From the NCBI GenBank assembly GCA_026122225.1, contig JANEZZ010002693.1, forward strand, positions 397,001 to 461,000: DNA of 64,000 bases. Reading direction: 5' to 3'. Source of the stretch: Heloderma charlesbogerti (taxonomy: Eukaryota; Chordata; Lepidosauria; Squamata; Helodermatidae). Position 1 is the first letter of the stretch; each line of letters begins with the position of its first letter. Under the pieces are notes generated by a model. That model searched no databases. It saw nothing but the letters and a program-made list of their open reading frames with translations, and was not told where the DNA came from. Positions 10,353 through 21,712 of the stretch are shown one piece after another. The translations under genes and the position numbers were made by a program.

Positions 10353-12731
10353 TACTGTACTTCAAAGGGTATGCACCAGCCTCTGATTGTTGGATCCCAG
10401 GATTCTAGTTAAAAAACAAAAACACACACAAAGTAGTTTCTGCAAGCCCGAAGTCTGCCGGCCCCTAATCCACCCACCACAAATAGATTCGAATATTTTG
10501 GTCCTCCCCTACTTTAGATCTGGTTCCTGTGCTAGTTCTGTAGGTCATGTGACCTAGCTGAAAGGGCATTTCCCTGGCAAAATGGAAGCAGGTAAATACA
10601 TTCAGGAGATATATGAACCCAACCCCCCAGCCCTGTTCATTTCATTCCTAACAAGAGTTTCCTCCTTGCCAGTCTGCCACATGTCTTAGCCAGGCAGGTA
10701 TGGGGATGGGAAGAACAGAGTCTTTGCACATAAAAGGGAGAAACATATACAAGCATTTTCATGATTCATGCTGCTGGCAGCCTTCTTGAACATACCGCAC
10801 TGGCCAACACCAAATCTGTTGTCTCCCACCCAACTCTAAAACACAGAACACATTCCAGTAAAACTTATCTGGATGGTAAAATCAATGTCATATGTCACTA
10901 GGGAAGGCAAAAACTTGTCATAGTCACCAGCTAATCTGACCAGGAGTAGATGGGTTCATGGTGGTTGTTTTCCAAGTCCCAAATACAAGCAGCAATGGCA
11001 AGAGCAAATCAATCCTGCTTACTAAGCTTCCTCAAGGGAAAGTACTACAAATCTGCTTTGCACGATGCACCCAGGCTTGCCCTGTCTTTCCTCAAACAAA
11101 CAGCCTCACAGCCGCTCATGAAATGCGATAGTTCCACTAGAGAGAGAGAGAGAAAGAGGAAGGTAGGGGAACAAAGCTTCTCATTCCAACTCTCAGTTCA
11201 CAGTGAGTTTCATGTGCATTAATACCTCAACAGGAAGCTGAACCACAGACATGGACTGAGCGCAGGGTTAAGTTCTCACATTTACGGAGACAGGAGGAGC
11301 CCATGACATCAGGGCAGAAGTGAATAACTTTTAGTCATCAACACTATCAATTTCCAATTCTCTGCCTTTCGGGGACCTTGCCTCCCATTAGCTTGTTTGC
11401 CATGGAATCCCTGCACACCACAGAGTATTCTGGGAACTGGGGCAATATTCTAGAGTGCACAGCCAATACATATGCTGGCCAGGTCTGTGAGGCATCATTT
11501 ATCAGTAGATTTATATCAACAAACAACCCATGGTTCAACAACAAGCCACACTCAACCATGGAATGTGGGTTAGAGTGTTGTCTAAACAGCCCCATTGTCA
11601 CCCATTGTGGACAGAGATTCCTCGGGATATACCCAACAATCCCTTGTGGTGGAACATTGCAAGGAACTATCCATAGTGGGAGGGAAATCAGTTTCTTCAG
11701 GGGATCTTGTCTGCCATTACTGATCTCCTCATTGAGGAACTCTTAATAAGCTTCCCACGAAGTCCAGAGGTACCATAAAACCTGGCTGGAAAACTATAGA
11801 TCGGTGCCAAGTTAATCTACACCATGTTTTCCAAGCTAGCTTGATTTGAAAGCTGCATTTCCCAGAACTAACTCATATCCATCTTTGTCAGCAGCACTGG
11901 CACAGGATGCAGCCATAGAGCAGAAGACGAGCCTCCTAATATTTTCGAGTGCTGGCAGAGTTTGCCACACCACAAGTTTGATCAAATATACCCAGCCAGC
12001 AGTGCACCCACTGGCCCAACTCATTATAACAGTTTCTCAGGACTTTCTAAGAAACAGTCGGTTCTCATCACCCCAAACCCTGAATATTAAATGTCAGTTC
12101 ATTACCGTTCTTAGAGTAGTCTCAAAAGGTGGATGACAAACAGACCAGACATTCAAAATCTGGCTGCCGCTAGTGAAAACCTGAAGTGGAAGCCTATAGA
12201 GTCCCAGGGAAAACCTGCCTTCTGAAGTAAATTCATGGCACAGCTGCAGAACGCAGACCTAGGGGTACAACTAAATGCAACTTGTGTTTAAATACGACAG
12301 TCCTTAGTTTGCAGAAACTCGCGCCCTGGGAACAGGCATAGCAAATACAATTGCACACATAGTTTGTTTGTACAGTATGCTTCAGTCCATCTTAGCTATC
12401 ATGGGGTTTCCTGCATTGTTCATACATTACAGAAATCAAGAGTGTCCTTATTCAGAGGAGTGATGGACTGCAAATGCTCCTACTGGGCTATAAGGGCACC
12501 GAACCATCGAAAAAGGCCACTGTGAAGCATGGCTAACATTTGGTTTGGAGACCCAGTTTGACAGTCCTGCTCAACAGGACCCTGAATGCGGTGATCTAAC
12601 CGACTTCACAGAGCTGTGGTGAGAAACAAGAATGTATAGAGCATTATGTATGTTGCCCTAGAAATGACTGACCACAAAAACTTGTCTCACATAGATGTTT
12701 TAGGGAACACTCTAGAAACTCTCTGGCTTAC
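10353..12731. other. Non-coding stretch, some MITE fragments
   Basis: 2.4 kb without a recognised gene. A GTTCACATG-type MITE fragment (ACCCATGGTTCAACAACAAGCC) lies near 11525. Some minus-strand splice-like sites (for example CTCTCTCTCTCTCTAG at 11137-11152) were checked but give no convincing exon. Confidence 0.4.
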
Positions 12732-12803
12732 CTCTAAAAATGCAAGCATGTCCTTCATTCTTCTTCTCAAAAGACTGATTAACAAACTGATTCACCAGCT
12801 CCA
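12732..12803 (-). CDS. Candidate internal exon, 72 bp, unknown protein
   Basis: On the minus strand a pyrimidine-biased CTAGCTGTTCTGTAG precedes the segment and GAG|GTAAGC follows it, a strong donor. One of three frames is fully open and reads ELVNQFVNQSFEKKNEGHAC then IFR, a plausible globular composition. It lies 1.3 kb downstream of the CpG-island donor at 14132 on the same strand, and joining them would keep the frame open. I do not recognise the protein, and no third exon was found, so this could be chance. Confidence 0.25.
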
Positions 12804-13738
12804 CTACAGAACAGCTAGCATAAATATTACTAGACACGGCAGCAACCTATGACACCCCTGCCTGCCAACCTGTCCACATAGTGTGGACATGGTTTGGATT
12901 TCTCAGAATTGCAAAACAGCTGACTTTAAAAAGAGCTTCCTTCAAGCTAGCATGGGCTAGCATAAAATGTTGTCTTTGGCTGACTCTAACAACGTCTAGG
13001 TCATGGTCTATCCTATTCCAGATCTGAACTCTGCCACACGGAGGGCAGGAAGAAAGCAGGCATAGTCAAGAGCACTTATCCCAGTCTGTCATAATAATTC
13101 AGTTATCTGGACTCTCGCCCAGATATAGGTTTTCTTGTCAGGATCAATTCCAAAGCTATAATGTACAGAGCCATTTCATATTTACATCAGATCCCTACTT
13201 ATGACTTTCCCACTTTCACATACACCCGAAATGCAGGGTGGTGGTGGTGGTTGGTGGTGGAGAACATTATGCACCAAGCGAATGAAGCTGAGCGAATAGC
13301 AGCCCCGTGTTGCCTGGATGCCTCCGTCCTTCCCAAAGATTCCGAGCAACAGAATCGCAACACAACTGCAAGAGCAACCTGGAAAAGTCATGGGATCAGG
13401 CGCCCTGCCTGCCTCCCTCTGGCCCACCCAGGCGGTACCTTCCCCCGCCTTCCTCCAATGCAAGCCATCCCACGAACTAAAAATAAAAACAAAGTAAAAT
13501 CTGTAGGAATTATGAATAATCTACTCGGATGGGGCTGCCACTGCGGCAGTGGACGGATCCCCCCCCCCCCCCGCCGCGAGTTTAAAAACTAGCTTGCTTT
13601 AACAAAGAGGATTTCCCCCCTTTCCCTTCTAAAATGTTGCTTTGATGGCCTCTCGAGATACGGGGGGAGGGGGGAGAAAGAAGTCGTGCCGCCCATCGCC
13701 CACTACTCCGGCTTCAATCAAAAGAAGTGGGGCAGGCC

Positions 13739-13741
<3 letters not shown>

Positions 13742-13770
<29 letters not shown>
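13742..13770. repeat. GT dinucleotide microsatellite
   Basis: An uninterrupted alternating GT tract of about 29 bases. Confidence 0.95.
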
Positions 13771-13772
<2 letters not shown>

Positions 13773-14058
13773 GCAGCACCGAGAAGCTTGTGTGACCGGG
13801 GGTGGGTAGAAAGAACGAATGACAGAAGGCAGAGGCAGGTAGCTGGAAGCCACCGCTTCTGCTGTATCAACTGCCGTCCATCCCAAACAACATCCAGATT
13901 TTTGGGGGGGGGGATTGCCGCCACACAAAGAAACCAGCTCCCCGGTAGCCCCAAAAGTTCCACGCGGGTTTCACTCTAATGCAAGGAAAGCCCCCTCCCC
14001 CCGTCTTTCTTCCTTCCTTGCTTCCATCCATAACTCCACCTCTTTCATCCCCAATCAT

Positions 14059-14088
14059 TCATGCATGCATGCATGCACGCATGCATTC
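14059..14088. repeat. GCAT tetranucleotide repeat
   Basis: Near-perfect CATG/GCAT units with one CACG variant, just outside the CpG island. Confidence 0.9.
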
Positions 14089-14131
14089 CATCCGCCTCCC
14101 TGTCTGCGTGTTCTCTCCGTCCCTTTCTTAC

Positions 14132-14340
14132 CTGGCTCAGTAGCGAGGCGATGCCTCCGCTCACCCCCTTTGCGGCCGTCGAGAAGGGAAGGAGCCGCGG
14201 CCGTCGCACCGGAGAGCAAGAGAAACCTGCCTCCTCCTCCGCCTGCTGCCGCCGCGACTCGCTCACGAACCAGCCCTCCGCCTCCCCGCTACCTTGGGCA
14301 ACAGTTGGCAATTGCGCCAAGCCACGCCCCCGCAGGCTGT
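14132..14340 (-). other. Candidate first exon of a minus-strand transcript
   Basis: The 3' boundary is a near-ideal donor on the minus strand, CTGAGCCAG|GTAAGAAA. The segment upstream is CpG-rich and lies opposite the GC boxes. Two frames are open toward the donor: one ends ASLLSQ, another ends RLATEP and would continue in frame into the candidate exon at 12732-12803 but has an upstream TAG and no ATG. It may be mainly 5' untranslated. The 5' end is not determined. Confidence 0.45.
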
Positions 14341-14378
14341 TGCTAAGCGCCTCATTGAACCCGTTCGGTGAGATCACA

Positions 14379-14428
14379 ATGGCGGGGCCGGCGAAGATTC
14401 CGAAAGGGGCGGGGCCAGGAGGCGAGAG
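14379..14428 (+). CDS. Candidate first coding exon, plus strand
   Basis: An ATG in the context CACAATGG opens a 16-codon frame (MAGPAKIPKGAGPGGE) that runs into GAGAG|GTAATC, an acceptable donor. Without splicing it stops at once (AGG TAA). Its position just downstream of GC boxes suits a first exon. No downstream partner exon was found and the protein is not recognised. Confidence 0.25.
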
Positions 14429-14924
14429 GTAATCGCTTCCGAAGAGGTCAAGGCGGCCTTTCGCCCCCCCGGGGGGAGGGAGCGGTCAAGGGAAATTCAG
14501 GGGAAGTTCAGCGCGCGGCTCGTTGCAAAACGCAGCTCAATCGCCCAGCGCCAGAGATACCGGCAAAAATGGAAGCTGCGCCTTTCAGGCTGCCGTTCCC
14601 GCACACTTTGACTTGGGGAGTAAGCCCAAGTGGCCGCAAGTAGGACCTGCTTCTGAGTAAACGTGCTTGGGATCGCGCTGGTTGTGCACCTTGATCCCAG
14701 CCGAGAGTTCCCAGTAACGTTGTTCTCGCGCTTCCGATAACCCTGCACTAAAATTCATCCCGTCTGAAATTCTCTTACGATGGATGAGGGAAGTGCCGAG
14801 CAGCAGGTGGCTGTAGAAGCCCCTGCACCAAAAGGCACTACTCCCCGAAGCCCTTCATGCATCCCAGCCCTAAATGTTTCCACAGGAGCGAGTCAAACTG
14901 AGTTCAATGGCCGTATTAGCGTGA

Positions 14925-15176
14925 TATCTTTTGGTTGGCCTAATAAAGGTAACAAAAAATGTGCAAGCTTTCCCGATCTCTTCATCAGGCAAGATGTTAC
15001 AAAAGGTGGTGGTGGAGAAGCGGGAGGGGGAAAACCTGACTATCTTGTTGGATGAAGATAGTGCCTGCATGACCACAATCTTGAGACCCCGGCCTGCTTT
15101 ATATAACAACTTTGCCAGATGAAGAGATCTCAAAAGCTCGCACATTTTTTGTGATCTTTTGATTGATCAAATAACA
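14925..15176. repeat. Fold-back MITE with ~50-nt arms
   Basis: The left arm (AAAAAATGTGCAAGCTTTCC then GATCTCTTCATCAGGCAAGA) is inverted at 15105-15162 (TGCCAGATGAAGAGATCTC then AAAAGCTCGCACATTTTTTG). Outer words CTTTTGGTTGGCCTAATAAA and CTTTTGATTGATCAAATAAC also pair. The 91-codon frames across it are by-products of the palindrome. Confidence 0.75.
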
Positions 15177-16130
15177 GTATTACACTACTATGGATTTTGG
15201 ATTTTTTCTTATGACCAGCATGGCTACTTTGCTTTTTGAGTTTAATGGGACTACTAACTCCTTCACAAATGTGTGTAGGATTGCAGCTTTACAGTAAAGT
15301 GATATATACTCTTTCTTTTATTCCCACACATTCTCTGCAGGATACCCTGGTAGAAGGGGAAAATTCTATGTAGATGCATGCATTTCATTTGAATCAGCAT
15401 AATAAGGGATGCTAATGAAGCAAAGAAGAAATTGTAGTGGTGGTTTCTGCATACTTAGTTGGAATAAGTTCCACTAAAATCAATGGAACTTTTCCCCAAG
15501 GATCTCTTGAGAACTGATGAACTTTGAAGTCCAGATACGTGGTCCATCAATAAAGTACATGGTCTTAGTAAAAGGGATCATATTAGAAATGCATATGCAG
15601 ATACCATGTGATGTGCAACAGGCTACTTGTGAGTGTATGCTTGGATTTCTCAATAGAGTTGTACCTTTCTCTATGACTGTGTGATCTTCCACAGAATCTG
15701 GTCTTCTGGTTCCTTTCTTCTGAAAGTGACCCAGCCATGGTTTTTGCCAAGTAAGAGCATTTGCCATCCACCAAGGGTGTGCGTTCCAATTGCAATCCCC
15801 ATCTCAACTTCTTCCTCCACATCACCTGCCCATTGTAGAAACAAGTCTCAGGTGTGTCCCCCAATTTGCACTGGGGCAGGAAAAACAGCCTTGACTACTT
15901 CTGTATGCAGCCAAACACTACAACAGCTGTCACATTACCATGTTTCTGCTTTCAGAAATTGTTTTCAATAACTTCCTTTTTTAGTAACTCCTTGCAAATG
16001 TTGGCTTTTTGTTGTGCAAACTATTACTTTGTTACTGTGCAAATATACTTAGGCAAAGAGGAGCAAAAATAAAGAAATGAGAATGAGAACATCTGAAAGA
16101 GAATTGATTTTTTACAGAAGCATGTTCCTG
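15177..16130. other. Non-coding stretch
   Basis: Small GCAATCCTAT-type MITE remnants at 15240-15290 (GTGTAGGATTGCAGC) and 15455-15490. No exon was recognised. Confidence 0.4.
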
Positions 16131-16140
16131 TACTGTAGCC

Positions 16141-16373
16141 AGTGTGGTGTAGTGGCTAGAGTGTTGGACTGGGAGTCGGGACGTCCGGGTTCTAGTCTCC
16201 ACTTGACCATGAAGCTCACTGGGTGACTTTGGGCAAGTCACAGACTCTCAGCCCAACCTACCTCACGGGGTTGTTGTTGTGAGGATAAAATGGAGAGGAG
16301 GAGGATAATGTATGCTGCCTTGGGTTCCTTAAGGAGAAAAAAAGGTGGGATATGAATGTAATAAATAAATAAA
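16141..16373 (+). repeat. CORE/MIR-type tRNA-derived SINE
   Basis: Complete copy with a tRNA-like head (A box GTGGTGTAGTGGCTAG, B box GGGTTCTAGTCTCC), a core with GGGTGACTTTGGGCAAGTCAC, and a tail GGGTTGTTGTTGTGAGGATA ending in (AATA)n. It is flanked by TACTGTAGCC (16131-16140) and TACTGCAGCC (16374-16383), a 10-bp target duplication with one mismatch. The RNA polymerase III boxes look usable. Confidence 0.88.
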
Positions 16374-16383
16374 TACTGCAGCC

Positions 16384-16914
16384 ACCTTGTGGTGATGACC
16401 ATGTCAAAACCAGTTATGAATACGTTCAGAAGGTAGATGGCTGTTGACTTCACTGTGCTCCTGGAAAATCTTAAGGATGTGGAAAATGCCAAACTATAGC
16501 TGATAGAACATGATGCAGAAATTTTACAACTGATGGACATGTTGCACACATTTTACAATTTCTTTATACATAAACTCGGTGAAGGCTGGAGCATCCCCAG
16601 TTGGTGTAACTGTTACCAAATCCATTGGCTCAGCTAATTCTCCCAACATCAGCTTGTGCATTTGAATCTCTGTAAACCTCAATGTGCCATTGTAGCATTA
16701 TCCTCTTCAGCAGTGTGGATCTCTTTGGGAGGGAATCGCCTTCTAACCACAGACACTCTATTTGCCAATGTCTAAAAAGTCCTTATAAACAGGTGTGTGA
16801 GTTTTGTTGGAATGTGCGCAAGTTTGTTCATGGGTCTAAAAAGAACACATCACGTAACATCCTAAAGTGGAAGCACAATGATTTGCTATGGCAATTCCCT
16901 ACAGCAGGTTGTTG
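16384..16914. other. Non-coding stretch
   Basis: No recognised repeat or exon. Confidence 0.4.
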
Positions 16915-17250
16915 GTAGGGGTTGGGGGAGGTTTGGAGGATGACAACAAGAGAGTGGGCCTTCTTGGTGGTGACCCTGATTATAGAATGCTCTCTCCAGT
17001 GAGGTCCGCCAAGCAGCAACACTGTCATCTTTTCAGCACCAGGTTAAGTAAGACCTTCCTCTACTCCCAGGCAGCTGACAGCATATGAGTTTTTTAAATA
17101 GGTCCGGGGATTATTATTGATGAATGTTTAAAACCATTGCATATTTTTGTATGTAAATGATTTTACATTATATTATATTTTTAGGGTTTTAATTTTTGTA
17201 AACCACCAAGAGAGCTTTGGCTATTGGGCAATATAGAAATGTAATAAATG
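16915..17250 (+). pseudogene. L2-like LINE 3' end
   Basis: The degraded last codons of an L2-type ORF (AGAGTGGGCCTTCTTGGTGG ... TTTCAGCACCAGGTTAAG) are followed by a T-rich 3' region with AAACCACCAAGAGAGCTTTG and GAAATGTAATAAATGAAATG. The same terminal design is seen at 39.8 and 47.5 kb. Only the terminal few hundred bases are present, the usual 5' truncation of LINE copies. Confidence 0.65.
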
Positions 17251-17542
17251 AAATGAATGAGACAATAAGCACAATGGCAAGGAGAGATGAGTGGGATAGA
17301 CAAGGGAAAGGGGGAAGCAAGCAAGCAGAGTGAGGACGAGTAAGGGGAGCAATGCACTTCTTTACTTCTTCCATATGAACCTGTCCCATGTCCCATCCTT
17401 TCATAAGTGTGGGTAGGGCTTTATCCATTGTGATGTCTGCATTGTTGGAACAGTTTCCCCAAGGATGTCCACCAGGCACCTCTTATTTTTGCATTCTGTT
17501 ATTATGGCCTTCTTCACTAATGCTGCAACCGTATGCACACAA

Positions 17543-17691
17543 GGGGCCATATCCAGTGCAACATGAGCGCTAACTGAAATTTTCCAGGGAATCCCGTCAC
17601 ACCAGCCAACGCTATTGGCATTGTGCTAGAGGTCCCTTATGCCAGCGCAATGCAATTTATGTTTGTGCTTGTGTTACACTGGGTACTGCCC
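17543..17691. repeat. Fold-back MITE (GGnCnTATCCAGTG type)
   Basis: Left GGGGCCATATCCAGTGCAAC and right GTGTTACACTGGGTACTGCCC are inverted relatives. It belongs with the elements at 26077-26348 and 20747-21790. Confidence 0.5.
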
Positions 17692-17695
17692 TTAG

Positions 17696-17762
17696 CTGGA
17701 AGTAAGTCCCATTAAAATGAGTGGGGCTTGCTTCTGAATAAGCATGCTTAGGGTGCTGCTGC
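17696..17762. repeat. Short MITE remnant (GCAATCCTAT type)
   Basis: GCTGGAAGTAAGTCCCATTA then GGGGCTTGCTTCTGAATAAG and CATGCTTAGGGTGCTGC. The arm carrying GCAATCC is eroded. Confidence 0.5.
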
Positions 17763-18654
17763 ACGGCTTTAAGTGCATCTTTTCTGGCCTGATGCTACTT
17801 TGCTATAAATAAACCATGGTGGGTTGTTTGAGCATGCAAATCCCCATGGGTGTTTGGTGGTAGTTTTAAATTTTGGATTACTCTGTTTAATATTTTTGAT
17901 TGTAACTGTTACTGTTTTGTACAACACTTTGGACAACTCATTAGAAATGCAGTTTACAAATAATGGAAATAGGTTAATAAGTGTAGGAAGCATGGGACAG
18001 TCCTTTGACTAATTATTTACAAGACTGCAGAAAATCCTGGCTATTGTACTTTGCAGTTACAAGCCTTAGAAACTAGAGTTGTTTAAATATATATGAAAGC
18101 TGAGATCCTCCATATGGGCCCCAAGCTGCAGGAAAGTCAGTGTGAATCTGTGGGCAAGTCTGCACATTGAGCTAAGTCACCCTGAGAATAAGCCACAGTG
18201 GGTTGGTGGTTTGCTCGTTACTCCCAACAGACTATCAGGCACCCTGCAGCTTGCCTTGGCTTGTTTCCCCCTCAGTCCTCAGTAAAAATTATTCAGGGTC
18301 TTGCGCAAGTGTGCAGGAGAGCAACACTGCCTGTCTGCTATTTGGCCCAGCATACAGATTATCTCCCTCTTGTCAATGTCCTTGTCAATTTCATCCTTCA
18401 GTTCAGGGCTTGCCACCCTAGCAAACACCTTTTTTAAAAAAGGCTGCTTCACATACTACTAAAGTAATTACACCCACTTGAAAAGCTCCTTCTCCTGCAG
18501 CTACCAGCTGCTTTTGGTTTCCCACCCCCACCTCCACCCCCTTTGTGCTTGTCGCTTCCCTCCACTGGTCTCTGAGGATGGCAGCTGCACTAGCGAGATT
18601 GCGAGGAACAGTAGGGGACTTTTGCTGCTCTTGCCGGGCAGCTCTCTAGCCATT
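17763..18654. other. Non-coding stretch with LINE-tail remnant
   Basis: 17860-17970 (GGTTAATAAGTG, TTGTACAACACTTTGGACAA) resembles a LINE 3' tail. The rest is unrecognised. Overlapping 72-79 codon frames at 18198-18437 have no family resemblance. Confidence 0.35.
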
Positions 18655-18887
18655 CCCAACAACCCATGATAAAGTTGCCCTGCTGGGTTTGGACATCACA
18701 ACAAGCCACCCTGAAAACAAGCCTCTCTGAACAACCCAACAACAAGCCATGGGTTCTCAGGGTCGCTTGTTCATGGAAAACAAACGACGATGGAAAAACT
18801 CTCCAGGTTTCGACATCATGACAAGTTACCCTGAAACAACCCACGGTGACAACCACCGTAGTTTATCATGTCATGTGAACCAGGTCT
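18655..18887. repeat. MITE of the GTTCACATG / AACCATGG group
   Basis: Repeated words CCAACAACCCATGATAAA, GGACATCACAACAAGCCACC, ACATCATGACAAGTTACCC and a right end TCATGTCATGTGAACCAGG that matches the termini at 4303-4594. The left boundary is uncertain. Confidence 0.5.
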
Positions 18888-20666
18888 ATATGTTTTGCAA
18901 CTTTGCATCAACAGATAACAGACCAGAAACCTCTGTTCAGTTCTTCCTCCATGTTGATTGGAGCTAACAGTAGAGCACTTCATACACAACAGATCCCAGG
19001 ACAGACTTTGGACTATTAATGAGTAAACTCCCTAAAATATTTTGCCTTTCAGAGCTAGACATAAAAGCAATGATTGTGCAGCAAATGCCATTTCAAAAAA
19101 TGAATATGTCATAAATAAAATAGTCCCAAAGGCACATTTCCCCCCCAGAATTTAAGTGTGAAATGTCTCCATTTATTCTTGATCATCCAGCATTATTTCA
19201 AGACCTGCCAGTTTATGCATTTAAAATGACTGCTGGAACAAAGCTGGATTCTCTAATAACTTGTGCTGTGTGCAAAAATGTACAAGTAATAAATATTTAA
19301 TAAGACAGAGGTTGACTGAAAACATGTTTTATTAGTGAGGGAAGCCGAGGTGCTATATACAAACTAATGTTTAATACATGAACTGAGTGTACTATTACAC
19401 TAGGCCTGGGTTGTGTGATTTATTATAAGGCAATAATTAAGAATTTATAGGCATCTTGTTGATAGAAATCTACCAAAGTTACTACAAAAATGTGTGACTC
19501 TTAATCAGTCATGCCCTGTGTTTATGCATGGTTGTTATAGGAATTCGATTAAGCTGTAGACATTGCAAGATACATTTCCCCTTTGATTTCAGTAAAGCCC
19601 TGTTTACCCCTTCTTTTTCATTAAATACCTTTATGAAAATCTGATGTTTCACAATGACACAAATCCAAGCACTTGAACACAGTTCAGGATCATGCATCAT
19701 GGGAAGCTGTGCTTCAGTGCTGAATCCTGGCTCTTTTTGCCTTTTCTGCAAATGGAGTTCAGCAGGAAAGGGGCTGTGTGCAGGCACATGCCGCTCATTC
19801 ACATCTTGGGTCATGAAGACAGGATGCTTGGCCTACTGTGACACGTGAACATGGCCAAAGTGTTGGCCTGAAAGACTGTGAAGACTCAGGCTCAAAACTC
19901 CCCACTGAACCACTTACAATGGGTGGGAGAGAAATGTGGGAATCTATGAATATGTGGCAATGCCTAAAAATTTTAACCAGTTTCTCTGCGTTTGTAACAT
20001 GTGAGCCAAGTAGGATTCCCAAGAAAATAAATGCCTTGTCTATCAGATCTTGTTCCACATAGAAAATAAGTGTGTGTGAGTGTGGAGGGGGTGGGTGGTT
20101 TATTTTTACATGGCTTTAATGTCAAGTGTTTCGTAAGGAACTCTGAATCAAACATTCTTTTTTTAGAAATAACACACAATGCCAAAGCAAGCCCACATTA
20201 TGGAATCATCAGGAGAGAGCAGCAAAACACCAGTCAGATGTGCCCAAAATATTTGCCAGCACTGGTAAGCTAGCATCCCCATTGCATCAAATAGGGGCTC
20301 TTCTTAACCCACTCTGTTACATGACTGGTACACTATGGATCACATCTGGCCTTGTGGCTAAGGGCCAATGCAGTCCAGAAGATACCATATTAGAGATGGG
20401 TAATTGGGGAGACCAGTTCAACCACAGTTGACTTTGGTTAGCTCAGAGGAGATCCCACGTGCATCATATTACATGATGGGACTCCACTGCTGCTATATTT
20501 TCAACAAGCAAGATTTCTGCAAGTTCAAGAAAGTGCACTGGCATTTATATCCATTGTATGTTGGCTCTTGGTGTCTATGCCTTTGTATGTTCAGGCCCCA
20601 GACTCCAGTTTGTGCAAAACTGGCCCCTAAAACTGATGGGTAGTATGAAGCTCTTGGATCGGGGTT
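18888..20666. other. AT-rich unique stretch
   Basis: No repeat or exon recognised. 18990-19460 is unusually low in repeats and CpG with motifs such as TTTATGCATTTAAAATGA, a texture often seen in conserved non-coding DNA; that reading is only a guess. Confidence 0.35.
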
Positions 20667-20963
20667 CAGCAACCTGATGCCCTCCAGATATTTTGAAGTA
20701 CGGCTCCCAGAACCCCTGGCCATTGGCCATGCTGGCTGAAGTTTATGGGTAGTATCCAGTGCTGGCATTCTACTCGTGCTAATGATGTTGTGCTGGTGGA
20801 AACCAATGGGACTTGCAACAGGAAGGGGGCAGCCACTGGTGCATATGGAGGGGGGCAGCCGCCACTCCAGAGAGCTGATGCCTCACTCTAAGGGGTTCTC
20901 AGAGCAAAGCATCAGCCCGTCAGAGCACCTAGCTTGGCTCTCCAGGGAGCCTGCCAGCCTAAA

Positions 20964-21115
20964 TGCCTCCCTCTGAGGGGTCCTTCCTTAGCATGAGGCA
21001 TTCTGGGTGGGGTGGCCTTGGAGATCACCTGTGCTGCCATGGCACAGGTGATCTCCAAGGCCACCACCCCACCAATGCCTTGCTCTGAGGAGGGACCCTT
21101 CAGAGTGAGGCATTG
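20964..21115. repeat. Long perfect-core hairpin
   Basis: A 23-nt perfect inverted repeat (GTGGCCTTGGAGATCACC plus TGTGC) flanks a 7-base loop at 21035-21041. Imperfect pairing extends to arms of ~70 nt via TGCCTCCCTCTGAGGGGTCC and GGGACCCTTCAGAGTGAGGC. Confidence 0.85.
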
Positions 21116-21192
21116 AAGGGGAGGCAGGCAGTGGCCTGTGGGGGCGGAAGAGAGGAAGAGGTTTGAGCGCCAGCACTGACCTGGTTTGCAGA

Positions 21193-21712
21193 TAACCAGA
21201 AGCCAGCATGGGTGAATTTCCCTGCGGGGCTTCTCGCTGTGGCAGTGGCCATTTTGAGTATTCAAGCTACAGTGGGGGTGTGCTGTAGCAGTGGAGGCTG
21301 GTGGCTCTGATGTCAGTGGGGCAGTGGATCCCCTCTGGGTTCCAGTCAGAGCCAGAGTTCTGACTGGTTCTGTCTGAAACTCAGAGCGGATCAACTGCCC
21401 CACTAACATCAGAGCCACCAGCCTCCACTGCACTGTAGCTTGTTGTTATGTGTGAACCCGGTGAGAGTGTGTTGTTCTGGGCCAAGCCACCCAGAATCCA
21501 TGGGCTTCCATTTATGAGCAGTTTAACCACCAAAAAATGGGCTGTTTGGGGGTTGTGGGTGGCTTGTTAATCACCCCAACAACCTACTCTTGCTGGGTTT
21601 GGATGTACCAGCAAGCTATGGCATGCCCCCACCATGGCTCTAATATTCAGAATGGCCATTGCCACCATGACAAGAAGCCCCACAGGGAAATTCACCCATA
21701 GTGGCTTCTCAT
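21193..21712. repeat. Inner inverted repeat around a hAT MITE
   Basis: AGAAGCCAGCATGGGTGAAT TTCCCTG with GTGGCAGTGGCCATTTTGAG (21190-21262) is inverted at 21640-21710 (TCAGAATGGCCATTGCCACC, AAATTCACCCATAGTGGC). The segment between the arms holds the 142-bp element at 21289 and a GTTCACATG-type MITE fragment. Confidence 0.7.
21289..21430. repeat. hAT-type MITE, 142 bp
   Basis: Terminal inverted repeats of 37 bp match at 36 positions, starting CAGTGGAGGCTGGTGGCTCT. Flanks TGCTGTAG (21281-21288) and CACTGTAG (21431-21438) agree at 6 of 8 positions, as expected for an aged 8-bp hAT target duplication. Confidence 0.8.

Larger units (their letters stand above)
12804..14089. other. Flank of CpG island with low-complexity tracts
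   Basis: Contains a GGT-rich run (13231-13260), poly-C (13559-13572), a GT microsatellite and GCAT repeats. It probably corresponds to first-intron or promoter-proximal sequence. The 143-codon frame at 13161-13592 spans low-complexity DNA and is not credible. Confidence 0.45.
14090..14590. promoter_or_regulatory. CpG island, probable (bidirectional) promoter
   Basis: A GC-rich block dense in CpG inside AT-rich DNA, the only such block in the window. It has GC boxes CCACGCCCCCGC (14322-14333) and GGGGCGGGGCC (14406-14416), a YY1-like CACAATGGCGGGG (14375-14387) and an RFX-like GTTGCTAAGC (14339-14348). Putative splice donors leave it in both directions (minus at 14132, plus at 14428). Unmethylated-promoter identity is inferred from CpG retention; no TATA box is evident, as usual for such promoters. 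Confidence 0.8.

Noticed and set aside
14780..15055. 91-codon plus-strand frame beginning with a plausible acidic N-terminus near the CpG island
   Set aside because: The second half is the arm of a fold-back MITE at 14925-15176, and no donor site separates the two parts convincingly.
20912..21433. 173-codon minus-strand frame
   Set aside because: It lies entirely in the nested palindromes of the 20.7-21.8 kb complex, and palindromes often keep frames open on both strands.
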